Shown here in pieces: positions 56,891 to 64,000 of a stretch of DNA of 64,000 bases. The DNA is from Atriophallophorus winterbourni. Lineage: Eukaryota > Platyhelminthes > Trematoda > Plagiorchiida > Microphallidae. Where the stretch lies: NCBI GenBank assembly GCA_013407085.1, contig JACCGJ010018339.1:62001-126000 (forward strand), in the 5' to 3' direction. Positions within the stretch are counted from its first letter, which is position 1. Each line of letters begins with the position of its first letter. Made by a program: the position numbers and the translations under genes. The notes beneath the pieces are model-generated. The model did not search any database, was not told where the DNA came from, and was given only the letters and a program-made list of their open reading frames with translations.

Positions 56891-57347
56891 AGTGATTAAA
56901 TTTGGAGACCTCGATGAACAAGCTGTAATTATGTCAGGCCTACCGAATAATTATAAAAAGGGAAAATAATTATCAAAAACGTTTGCATTCAGTGGAGATC
57001 ATTGAAAACATTGTGAGCAGAGAGCGCGAGAGCACGGGATCTGTCATTTTTACCTGTGTTTTCATAATTGCTTGTGCGCACGATACTACCAGGGGCAAGT
57101 CAATTTAGCAAGGTGTTAACTGCACAATGCAAAAGTACTACACAATTGCACATCCGTGCAGATAGCATACAGTGGGGTTCGTAGTGTCATGATCCTTCTT
57201 TGTATAATTAATAAATGTGAGCATCCATATCTCAAATTGATTTTCTTAGTTGTCATTGATCGTTGAACAAAGGGTCGCAGACTGCAAATATGCGTCTAAC
57301 GAACCGATAATCTCGCATATTTGTATAAATTATCACGACGTGCTACC
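56891..57347. other. No gene supported
   Basis: 56880-56969 on the plus strand gives FGDLDEQAVIMSGLPNNYKK, faintly like Copia-type gag but too short to call. The rest is unremarkable. Confidence 0.35.
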
Positions 57348-57356
57348 GGAACACGG

Positions 57357-57595
57357 ATGTGCAATTGTGCAATGTTTCTGTGCTGTGTGGCTAACATCGT
57401 GCTAAATTGATTGACCACCGGTAGTGAGCTACATGCTGAAATACGCTGTATTCTCACTACCATTTCTATTTTCTTTCTATTTATTTTTTCATATCTGTCT
57501 AGGCCTGGGCAACCTGACAGTATCTCAGCCCACGTGCGGTCTCTGACTGTGCGGCACTGCCTGGATCAGGCTTGTGCTTTCACATCACACACACT
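57357..57595 (+). mobile_element. R retroposon, full-length copy with 9-bp duplication
   Basis: Starts atgtgcaattgtgcaatg and ends cacatcacacacact. Flanked by GGAACACGG at 57348-57356 and 57596-57604. It is collinear with 53014-53246 over its whole length, including gcggctaacatcgtgctaaa (tgtggctaacatcgtgctaa here) and gcctgggcaacctgacagta. Same orientation as all other copies. Confidence 0.88.
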
Positions 57596-57604
57596 GGAAC
57601 ACGG

Positions 57605-58681
57605 AACGCACTTCCAACTTATGTGATTGAAGCTTAACCCTTATCAACTTTCAACAATGGTTTAACATTATATGTTTGTAAAAAGAAACTTGTTTTCAAT
57701 GGCGCGTCTGGTTTTCGGGATATCCGAAATGATCTAATCTGTCGCAGAATACAAAGGAGTTCATATGGAAATTTGCACTACATCTACTCTAAAGATGATT
57801 ATGTTGCATTTTATTCTTAGCTTCGTTACCCCTCTCTCACTCAACACTTCAATGATACTCGTGGAAAACTGGACTTGACGTAATATTGCTTTTTTCATTG
57901 TATTCATTTCACTGTACAGCTTATCCTTCTATCACGTGGCAGGTTTTTTCCTTTTCTTGTTTTCTACTTTGCTGTTTTTATTAATTAGCGGTTTCCTGCC
58001 GAATATTGCGGAATTATTCCAATCAATTCAACAAACGAGTGCTATAAGCTAATTTTAATTCACCTTAAGAATATTTCATGAAAGACAGCGCTTGACTTCG
58101 ATGCCAACTTTTGTTAGGGTTTGTACTACGCATTGTCGGGCTAGCACAGCGAATATTGGCAAGATCGCATAATCAAAGTTTTACTACACAACTCAAAATC
58201 GCTATAATTCTTGTTCTAAACATCGTAGTTAATTGTGCGAAATCTATCTTACAATGGTTCCATAGTTAATTTTTGTCCATCATCCTTTTTTTACTTCATG
58301 ACGAAATTGAACCTTATCTTGTTGTCTGATTCTGTTAGAGACAAACTACCCGAAACCAATAATCATCCATCATCATAGTCAGACTCAACATTTGAATGAT
58401 AGCAACTACGAAATACTTAACTGCCGTATAACCACGATTCGAAAAGCCACGATTAATGGACTTTTAGCTCAGAGCTCCATAGCAGCGTTTTATTAGTTCA
58501 TCATTTTCGTCCGAAAAACCCAAGCCGCCTTTCGGCGGGTTTGTTATTAAGATTTAGATCGTGAACTCCGCGTCTTCTGCGTTGTAATTTCACTTTTGTT
58601 TTTGCGATGATTAATCGGAAAACACTTATTCAAGTGCAGTGTTTAACACAATCGGGTTTCATTCTATATTTATTCTACAAG
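57605..58681. other. Mostly nothing recognised; RTE 3' scrap at 58365-58450
   Basis: 58365-58450 contains on the minus strand gtggttatacggcagttaag followed by a GATGATGG-type tail, matching the 3' end of the RTE elements. The remainder, up to the srGAP acceptor at 58681, shows no coding or repeat signal. Confidence 0.5.
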
Positions 58682-58865
58682 ATCTCCGAACCCAATTTGC
58701 GGAACAAGTGAAATGTTTGGATGCGAAACGCGCTGCCGACAGCGTTTTAATTGAAGACCTACAAGAATTTTTTCGTAAACGTGCAGTTGTTGAACAAATC
58801 TATTCGGAATCGCTTTCAAAATTGGTTGGATCGCTGAAACAACGGTATGTCAATGAGACTAACAG
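58682..58865 (+). CDS. srGAP-like F-BAR exon
   Basis: Acceptor tattctacaag, donor ag/gtatgt; phase 1 in and phase 2 out. It encodes LRTQFAEQVKCLDAKRAAD, then LIEDLQEFFRKRAVVEQIYS and SLSKLVGSLKQRYVNETN. The QVKCLD, LQEFFRK and Y-S-x-x-L spacing is characteristic of srGAP F-BAR domains. Confidence 0.88.
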
Positions 58866-59019
58866 GTATGTGCTGGTTCAAACTTGTTTGAATGTTTAGA
58901 TATTTAGATCTCCATGCTAATCGCTCTCCTGAATTATACACTAGGCTACGAAGTTACATTTATTAGCTTAATAAAGCCAACAGTACTAAGCTGCATTCGG
59001 AATCACGCTAGAGTCTCAC

Positions 59020-59125
59020 TGTCTCACTGTTTGGCCTGGGCAATATCCTAGCCCACGCGTAGTCTCTGACTATACGGCACTTTGCCTGAATCCGATTCGC
59101 GATATCATACATCATACATGCAGTA
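59020..59125 (+). repeat. R retroposon, truncated copy
   Basis: Contains gcctgggcaatatcctagcc, gactatacggcactttgcct and catacatcatacatgcag. 5'-truncated with an internal deletion. Confidence 0.75.
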
Positions 59126-59339
59126 GAGCCAGATAGGTTTGTGATTTTGAAACAAAACTGTACTTCTTTTTTCTAGTGTGATATTAAATGCTCGCACAAA
59201 ATCCTCTTTTGTGATAAGTTTACGTTAATAACATGTGTTTACATGTAGCAAATTATTTCGTCATTACATTATTTATATGTTAATTACATTTTCGTCATAT
59301 TATGATATTTTTCTGCACACGATTCAACACATTGCACGG

Positions 59340-59560
59340 ATGTGCAATCGTGCAGCATTTCTGTTCTGTGCGGCTAACATCGTGCTAAATTGATTGGCCA
59401 ACGGCAGTGAGCTTCAAATTAAAAGACGCTGGAGTCTCACTACCATTTCTATTCCCCCCTCATATCGGCCTCAGCCAGGACAACTTGTCAGTATCTTTGC
59501 CCACGTGCAGTCTCGGACTGTGCGACACTGCCTGGATCAATCTTGTGCTTTCATAGCTTC
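59340..59560 (+). repeat. R retroposon, near full-length copy
   Basis: Starts atgtgcaatcgtgcagc and contains gcggctaacatcgtgctaaa, ggagtctcactaccatttct and ggatcaatcttgtgctttca. No matching duplication is seen on the right, where it meets a LINE 3' end. Confidence 0.8.
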
Positions 59561-59564
59561 ATAC

Positions 59565-59795
59565 CATATAACCTTGTTTCACTTGGAACTATTTGCCTGA
59601 ATCTGTTGAGGTTTTCGCTTCCAAACTCGATGAGTTTATGACGAACCATGCGGTATGCGAATGTCCCTATTGATTTTTGAGATATTTTATATTTTTTTAT
59701 ATATTTTTGTATGTTCCATATACCTTGTCATCCTATGGTTATTGTTAAGCTTAATGCTTTTTCTACCATACAATTTTCTGAGTTCTGAGTAACCT
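59565..59795 (+). repeat. CR1-like LINE 3' end, opposite-strand twin of 4717-5060
   Basis: CTTGGAACTATTTGCCTGAA, then a sequence with about seven differences in 178 bases from the reverse complement of 4748-4925, ending ttctgagttctgag. A short deletion removes the EEITRSE codons present in the other copy. Confidence 0.85.
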
Positions 59796-60104
59796 TATTT
59801 TTTACACTTCATACATTCACGGTCCCCGACAAGTTTTGCGCTATCTACGTTTATCACTTATGGAGAATTGAATCTAGTTCCATAAACGTTGGAACCTATT
59901 TTGAATAGCGATCAAAGTTTATATTTCGAAACCAATTTTGAATTTTTGCAGCACAATGTAGTTGGATTCGACACTAACGCGCCTTAAGCAAACAATTTTT
60001 TTCGATACAATGCAATCAGAATCAATTTTCTTTGGTCCGAAATTATCTACGGAATCTGAACAACATACACAAAACATATTGTAAATTCTGATGTAAAATA
60101 ACAC

Positions 60105-60180
60105 GGATATGCATTCGTGCAGTACCTCTGTACTCTGCATGTAATCGTGCTAACTAGCGGCAACGAGCCACTTGCTTCTT
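60105..60180 (+). repeat. R retroposon, 5' fragment
   Basis: atatgcattcgtgcagtacc, then catgtaatcgtgctaa and gcaacgagccacttgc correspond to the first third of R. It is the only copy truncated on its 3' side. Confidence 0.6.
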
Positions 60181-60308
60181 TTATATCACGAGTCCAGTTT
60201 TGGTCACAACACAGATCACGCAAGTGAACCTTCTAAACTAATCAATAATGGTCATTAGTACGGAAAACAATACTTCCCTGCCTCATTTTGATTTCACTTC
60301 AATTTCAG

Positions 60309-60474
60309 AGACTTTCAAAACCCACATTACAGTACCAACCTTATATGGCACACTCTGCTTGGATCTACCCTCCGTATTTCCGAGGCACATGCAACCCTTT
60401 CCGATCTTCTTGGCAAACAAATGATACAGCGTTTATCCGATATCGAAGAGGATTCTGCCCGATTGCACAAACAG
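60309..60474 (+). CDS. srGAP-like F-BAR exon
   Basis: Acceptor tcaatttcag, donor acag/gttggt; phase 2 in and phase 0 out. It encodes DFQNPHYSTNLIWHTLLGST, then EAHATLSDLLGKQMIQRLSD and EEDSARLHKQ. The H-A-T-L-S-D block and the following DIEEDSAR segment align with srGAP1-3. The 1.44-kb intron before it carries LINE and R retroposon insertions. Confidence 0.88.
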
Positions 60475-61476
60475 GTTGGTGTATTATTCGTTAAACGTAA
60501 CCATCACCCAATGCGTTTCTAGCATTTTCATCATCATCATTTCACTCACACCTTTTAATGTTCTGACGGAAGTGCGAGTGATTATTAAGTCAACCTAACC
60601 CCGCTAAGTTGCCTTCGTTTAGATGGCTCTAACGTACCCTGGCTTGATCGAGAAAATATGCGATAGCGTAAAACGTATTCACTTTCAACAAATCGTTCAA
60701 GTCCATCTCGCTAAACTTCGTCTGCATTGTTACACTTGATCACGCACACAGCAATTATCCGACAACAACATATGTTTCAAAATCCTATGTCCCGTTATAC
60801 TGAACGTTAAAAATGTACCCCGTTTTGGGGCTTGTACTTTCCACATTTCCCATATTTTTATGCAGAATCCGCGTTATCTTGCTGCGAAATGTTATTTTTC
60901 TGGTTAAAACTAATGTGAAAAAAAAGGAATTCTGTACAAATTGCAACATAAAAATATTCGCCGAATATATACATATCTATGATAGCAACGAGATGTATTT
61001 GACCGTAATCGTTTCATACAGAGTTCTTTTTGACAAAGCTATCTTGCTTCAAATGAAATAAAAGACTTTCCATACAAAACGTTTTGTAAGACGAATTGTG
61101 TACTTTGAGTCCTCGAAAAAGCTTCACTTTTGAGGAGATTGTGAGGCGTGACGGATCATTTAAGACAATGTTGATAAGTTGACCGCATGTTGAAATGTCG
61201 TTTCAATATTTTTGAAGAATGTCTTTTTAGGAAACAGAGCTTTCGCGTCAAACGATACTGACACAACGTTTGAGCAACACAAAGTCTCGTTAGAAGTGCC
61301 GGAAATATAGCAGGAGAACAATACAAAATATAGGTAATATTCAAAAGAAGATTAGCGTAGAAAAAACCCGCGAACTTTCGTAAATAAAGAATTGTGATGA
61401 TGAGCCTAAGTGAGGCTACCGGAAATGGTGACGCCTAGCTACTTGACATGCTTCTGTCTAGTGAGATCTGTAGACT
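60475..61476. other. Probable srGAP intron, nothing recognised
   Basis: No coding, repeat or RNA signal supported. Confidence 0.5.
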
Positions 61477-61672
61477 TCAGACAATAACGAATGTCACTTT
61501 TTTGGAGCGAATTTTCGAAGTGCCATAACTGCCCTTCGCAATGGCGAATAGTATCAAAGCGAATATCCGAAGTGCACTTTGCAATGGCGAAGCGAATATT
61601 CAACAATATTCGCTTCGCTTCGCAACTTCGCTTCGCTTTAAATCCCAAAGCGAAGTATTCGTTATTGTCTGG
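61477..61672. mobile_element. GCGAA-rich inverted-repeat element, MITE-like
   Basis: Termini CAGACAATAACGAAT (61479) and ATTCGTTATTGTCTG (ending about 61671) are exact inverted repeats. The interior is built from TTCGC/GCGAA motifs that can fold extensively, and there is no coding capacity. A second copy of the left part follows at 61891. A non-autonomous DNA transposon is the likely class; no target duplication is evident. Confidence 0.65.
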
Positions 61673-61890
61673 TATGTATGCATGTATGTATGAACGTATG
61701 TACGTATGTATGTCTGTATGTATGTATGTCTGTATGTATGCCTGTATGTTTGTATGTATGTATGTATGTATGTATGTAAGTATGTATGTATGTATGTATG
61801 TATGTATGTATGTATGTATGTATGTATGTATGTATGTATGTATGTATGTATGTATGTATGCCTGTATGTATGTATGTATGTGTGTATGTA
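61673..61890 (+). repeat. (GTAT)n microsatellite
   Basis: About 54 tetranucleotide units with a few variants (gtct, cctg, gtaagt). It lies exactly between two copies of the GCGAA element. Long open frames here on both strands are translation of the repeat. Confidence 0.97.
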
Positions 61891-62045
61891 TCAGACAATA
61901 ACGAATGTCACTTTTTTGGAGCGAAGCGAAGTGCGAAGCGAATTTTCGAATTGCCCTAACTGCCCTTCGCAATGGCGAATAGTATCAAAGCGAATATCCG
62001 AAGTGCACTTCGCAATGGCGAAGCGAAGCGAATATTCGCTTCATT
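61891..62045. mobile_element. GCGAA-rich element, second copy, right end missing
   Basis: Repeats CAGACAATAACGAATGTCAC, cccttcgcaatggcgaatag and tatcaaagcgaatatccgaa from the first copy, with a few extra GCGAA units, then runs straight into R retroposon sequence. The right terminal repeat is absent. Confidence 0.65.
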
Positions 62046-62190
62046 ACCATTTCCTGTTCTTTTTTCTTCCTCATATCTGTCTAGATCTGGGCAACCTGAC
62101 AGTATCTTAGTTCACATGCAGTCTCTGATTGTGCGGCACTTTGCCTGGATCAGGCTTATGCCTTCATACATACATACATTGTCCATGTTG
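62046..62190 (+). repeat. R retroposon, truncated copy
   Basis: From cattaccatttcctgttc through gggcaacctgacagtatctt to catacatacatacattg; joined on the left to the GCGAA element. Confidence 0.8.
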
Positions 62191-63490
62191 CACCAGTGCG
62201 TACAATGAGCCCTGCCGCAATATTGTCTTTTGGTTGCCGCAAAACCACAGATTCCGTATTCTTCATGTGTTAAAACTCTCCCGTTCTACTTTGTGCAACA
62301 ATCGATTTAGACCCAGTTGACTATAACTAGCACATACTTATGCAGTCGCTCTAAACAGCATGTCACGTGCTCAGTACTTTTCTCTCCATCGGCGATAGGC
62401 TCATTGCTAGTGACTGGTGCGTATTTCTGATTTGCGTATCATGTGTTTGTTTTATCGATTTTGGTCATCTTCAAAACTAGAATCGGTCTGTCGCGCGTGT
62501 GGTTATTTGTTCCTCTTGTATGATTTATCATTTCTTTTGGACGCCATGGAATGTGACCTTGGTGCTTGGTGCACATAACTACAGTTATTTGCATGTCCAC
62601 AGATTTTCTTTCTGCCACTGCTAATTTATTTTGTTGTGATAGTTTACATTTTGTAAAGAATTTGGCATATTCGGACACACCATTGTGCTGCTGTTGGTGT
62701 CTTGACTCATCGATCTTCTGTAAGAAACAACTGAGTGTCCACTCAAGGAATTGGCGCGCCAGCGTTTAGAATATCCCCTCACATCAAGCTGTGTATCTTT
62801 TTTCATTTGATTGAATTCGTTCGATGGACCCTCGTTGCTGGTCTATTGCCACCGATTTCAATTTCCTCCATGTATTTTGACATGTGTATCAGAATTAATC
62901 GCATGTCGTTTTATTCAGAAACAAAACAACAAAAAGATACGCGTGAAACATTTTAACCGTGCATTCGCTTATACGACGTTGCAAACGTCCCAATCCCTCT
63001 TTCGTAACAGGTTTGACACAAGACTTGCACTTCGTGCTGTTGTTGTTGTTGTTGACGGCAATATGCATTAAGCTTACTCGTAGATTAATTTATCGTTTCT
63101 AGAGCTAGTACTGCATGCGTCATGGATCAATCTGCTCCGTTTCTAGGTTGACAGTGCCACTACTTTTGTTTTGTGCACATCACTGCTGTTCGTATAACGT
63201 CTATCGCGATTACCGCGATACATTTTGTTTCTTATTAACTGGAGATTCCCCGCCAGCTTTGAGTCACTATATCTGTTTGAACGTACATTTTCTGTTGTCC
63301 TATTCTATTTTCGGATGCGCGTCGTGTATCATTCAGATTGCAATCTAGAACATGTTCGTTTCAATATATTTAAGAGGCTCATCCTGTCCCCAGGAAAGAC
63401 GTCGAGTGAAGTCATGCATTTAGAGTCTATTCTATCCAGGTATGACGTTTGTCTACACTTGACAAGATTATTCAGTTAAGCAATTTAAGC
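62191..63490. other. No gene recognised
   Basis: Overlapping plus-strand open frames at 62735-63071 and 63115-63479 have no recognised domain. The donor-like site at about 63438 has no partner that extends the srGAP frame. Confidence 0.4.
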
Positions 63491-63511
63491 ACGTAAACAT
63501 ATAACGCCCTC

Positions 63512-63620
63512 AAGATTACGTGCAGAGATTGTGAGAAGAACTACATCGGACAAACCGGTCGCAAGCTAAGCACAAGACTACATGAACACCGATTAGCTGT
63601 ACGAAGACACGACCCAAGGT
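63512..63620 (+). pseudogene. Penelope-like GIY-YIG endonuclease fragment
   Basis: KITCRDCEKNYIGQTGRKLS then TRLHEHRLAVRRHDPRL: the CxxC, NYIGQT and R...R..EH blocks of the PLE endonuclease. The frame is clean over about 33 codons. It belongs to a different PLE lineage from the copy at 30365 (NYIGQTGR against MYIGQPAR). Confidence 0.85.
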
Positions 63621-63659
63621 TATTGATTTCAATACATGTTTTCACTTTACCGCCTTGTC

Positions 63660-63960
63660 GCCGATGCCATCTACGGGCGTGTTTAGGGCCGAAGTCAAGT
63701 ATAGTTAATGCTGAGCCTGTCTTTCAGATAACGTGACCAAACCACTGCGGTCTTTGTCTTTGGATATAAGCGGAAAGCGACGGTCTTCCGCTACATCACG
63801 TCCGAACAAGAGCAATAGATACCCGGCCAGTATATCGGATGCCCATGATTATTCTACGACACCAATGGTCGTACACTTCCAAAGCGGCCACGTTTTACAT
63901 CCATACGCAATACACGGCGGATCTTTTTTTGTAAACAGTTATTTTAGTTTCCATACTGAT
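63660..63960 (-). pseudogene. RTE-like LINE C-terminal fragment
   Basis: On the minus strand, in broken frames: VYDHWCRRIIMGIRYTGRVS and RQRPQWFGHVI resemble VFD.RCLR.I......RV and LRWLGHVLR of the RTE C-terminal region. Runs towards the window edge. Confidence 0.6.
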
Positions 63961-64000
63961 CCCAATGCTATCAGTACTGATCTGCACGCGGGAATGTGTT

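Larger units (their letters stand above)
58682..60474 (+). other. SRGAP-like: Gene model (partial): srGAP-type F-BAR RhoGAP
   Basis: Two phase-matched exons encode adjacent parts of an F-BAR (FCH) domain. Slit-Robo Rho GTPase-activating proteins use this inverse-type F-BAR dimer to bend plasma membrane, with RhoGAP and SH3 domains further along (family knowledge). LQEFFRKRAVVEQIYSESL matches LQDFFRKKAEIE.EYSRNL of srGAPs, and EAHATLSDLL.....QRLSDIEEDSARLHK matches DHATLSDIY.....RFMQISEDSTRMFKK. The exons joining through an Arg codon split AG/A supports one transcript. The N-terminal exon and everything after the second exon, including RhoGAP and SH3, were not found here and probably lie upstream and beyond 64 kb. 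ARHGAP4-like is the alternative within the same family. Confidence 0.85.

Noticed and set aside
56880..56969. Copia-like gag fragment
   Set aside because: Only about 25 codons resemble the family; no further Copia blocks were found nearby.
61439..62110. Long open frames of Thr-Tyr-Ile-His or Met-Tyr-Val-Cys on both strands
   Set aside because: Translation of the GTAT microsatellite, which lacks stops in most frames.
63225..63479. Possible third srGAP exon
   Set aside because: It does not match the F-BAR sequence expected after SARLHKQ, and the acceptor and phase do not fit.

Overview
The window looks like nuclear DNA of a flatworm, most likely a digenean trematode. Genes are split into short exons by multi-kilobase introns with GT...AG borders. 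Most of the rest is old and young retroelement sequence: CR1-like LINEs, RTE (SR2-like) LINEs and Penelope-like elements. This placement is inferred from the mix of elements and gene structure; no database was searched.

Two host genes can be read, both on the + strand. The first runs from about 2.3 kb to at least 33.76 kb. It encodes a PCTAIRE-type cyclin-dependent kinase (CDK16/17/18 class) spread over ten recognisable coding exons with compatible splice phases. The exons encode an N-terminal extension, a complete kinase domain (Lys in VALKEI, PCTALRE helix, HRDLKPQN, DFG, WYRPPD) and a long Ser-rich C-terminal tail. The model is open at 33757, where a donor site sits at phase 1, so at least one more exon is expected. 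The second gene starts in the window at 58.68 kb and runs off towards the right. Two phase-matched exons encode part of an F-BAR domain of the srGAP (Slit-Robo Rho GTPase-activating protein) type.

Layout: 0-2.15 kb, stacked 3' ends of CR1-like LINEs; 2.3-33.8 kb, the kinase gene, with introns carrying LINEs, Penelope-like elements (PLE), hammerhead ribozyme motifs and unclassified repeats; 34-49 kb, LINE graveyard in both orientations, including a nearly complete CR1-like reverse transcriptase at 44.7-47.2 kb; 49.4-56.9 kb, a nest of two RTE elements; 57-62.2 kb, the srGAP exons surrounded by copies of a short retroposon; 61.48-62.05 kb, a GCGAA-rich inverted-repeat element with a large GTAT microsatellite; 63.5-64 kb, PLE and RTE fragments.

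The most interesting non-genic signals are: (i) hammerhead ribozyme motifs of the PLE type, one with an apparently intact core and stems at 30966-31007 on the minus strand, with decayed relatives of two sequence families; (ii) a 233-239 bp retroposon, called R here, with two full-length copies each flanked by a 9-bp target-site duplication and at least eight copies in one orientation; (iii) a three-level nest in which R sits in one RTE and that RTE sits in a second RTE with a 15-bp duplication, which gives a relative order of events. I see no rRNA, CRISPR or convincing functional tRNA gene, and no promoter that can be called.
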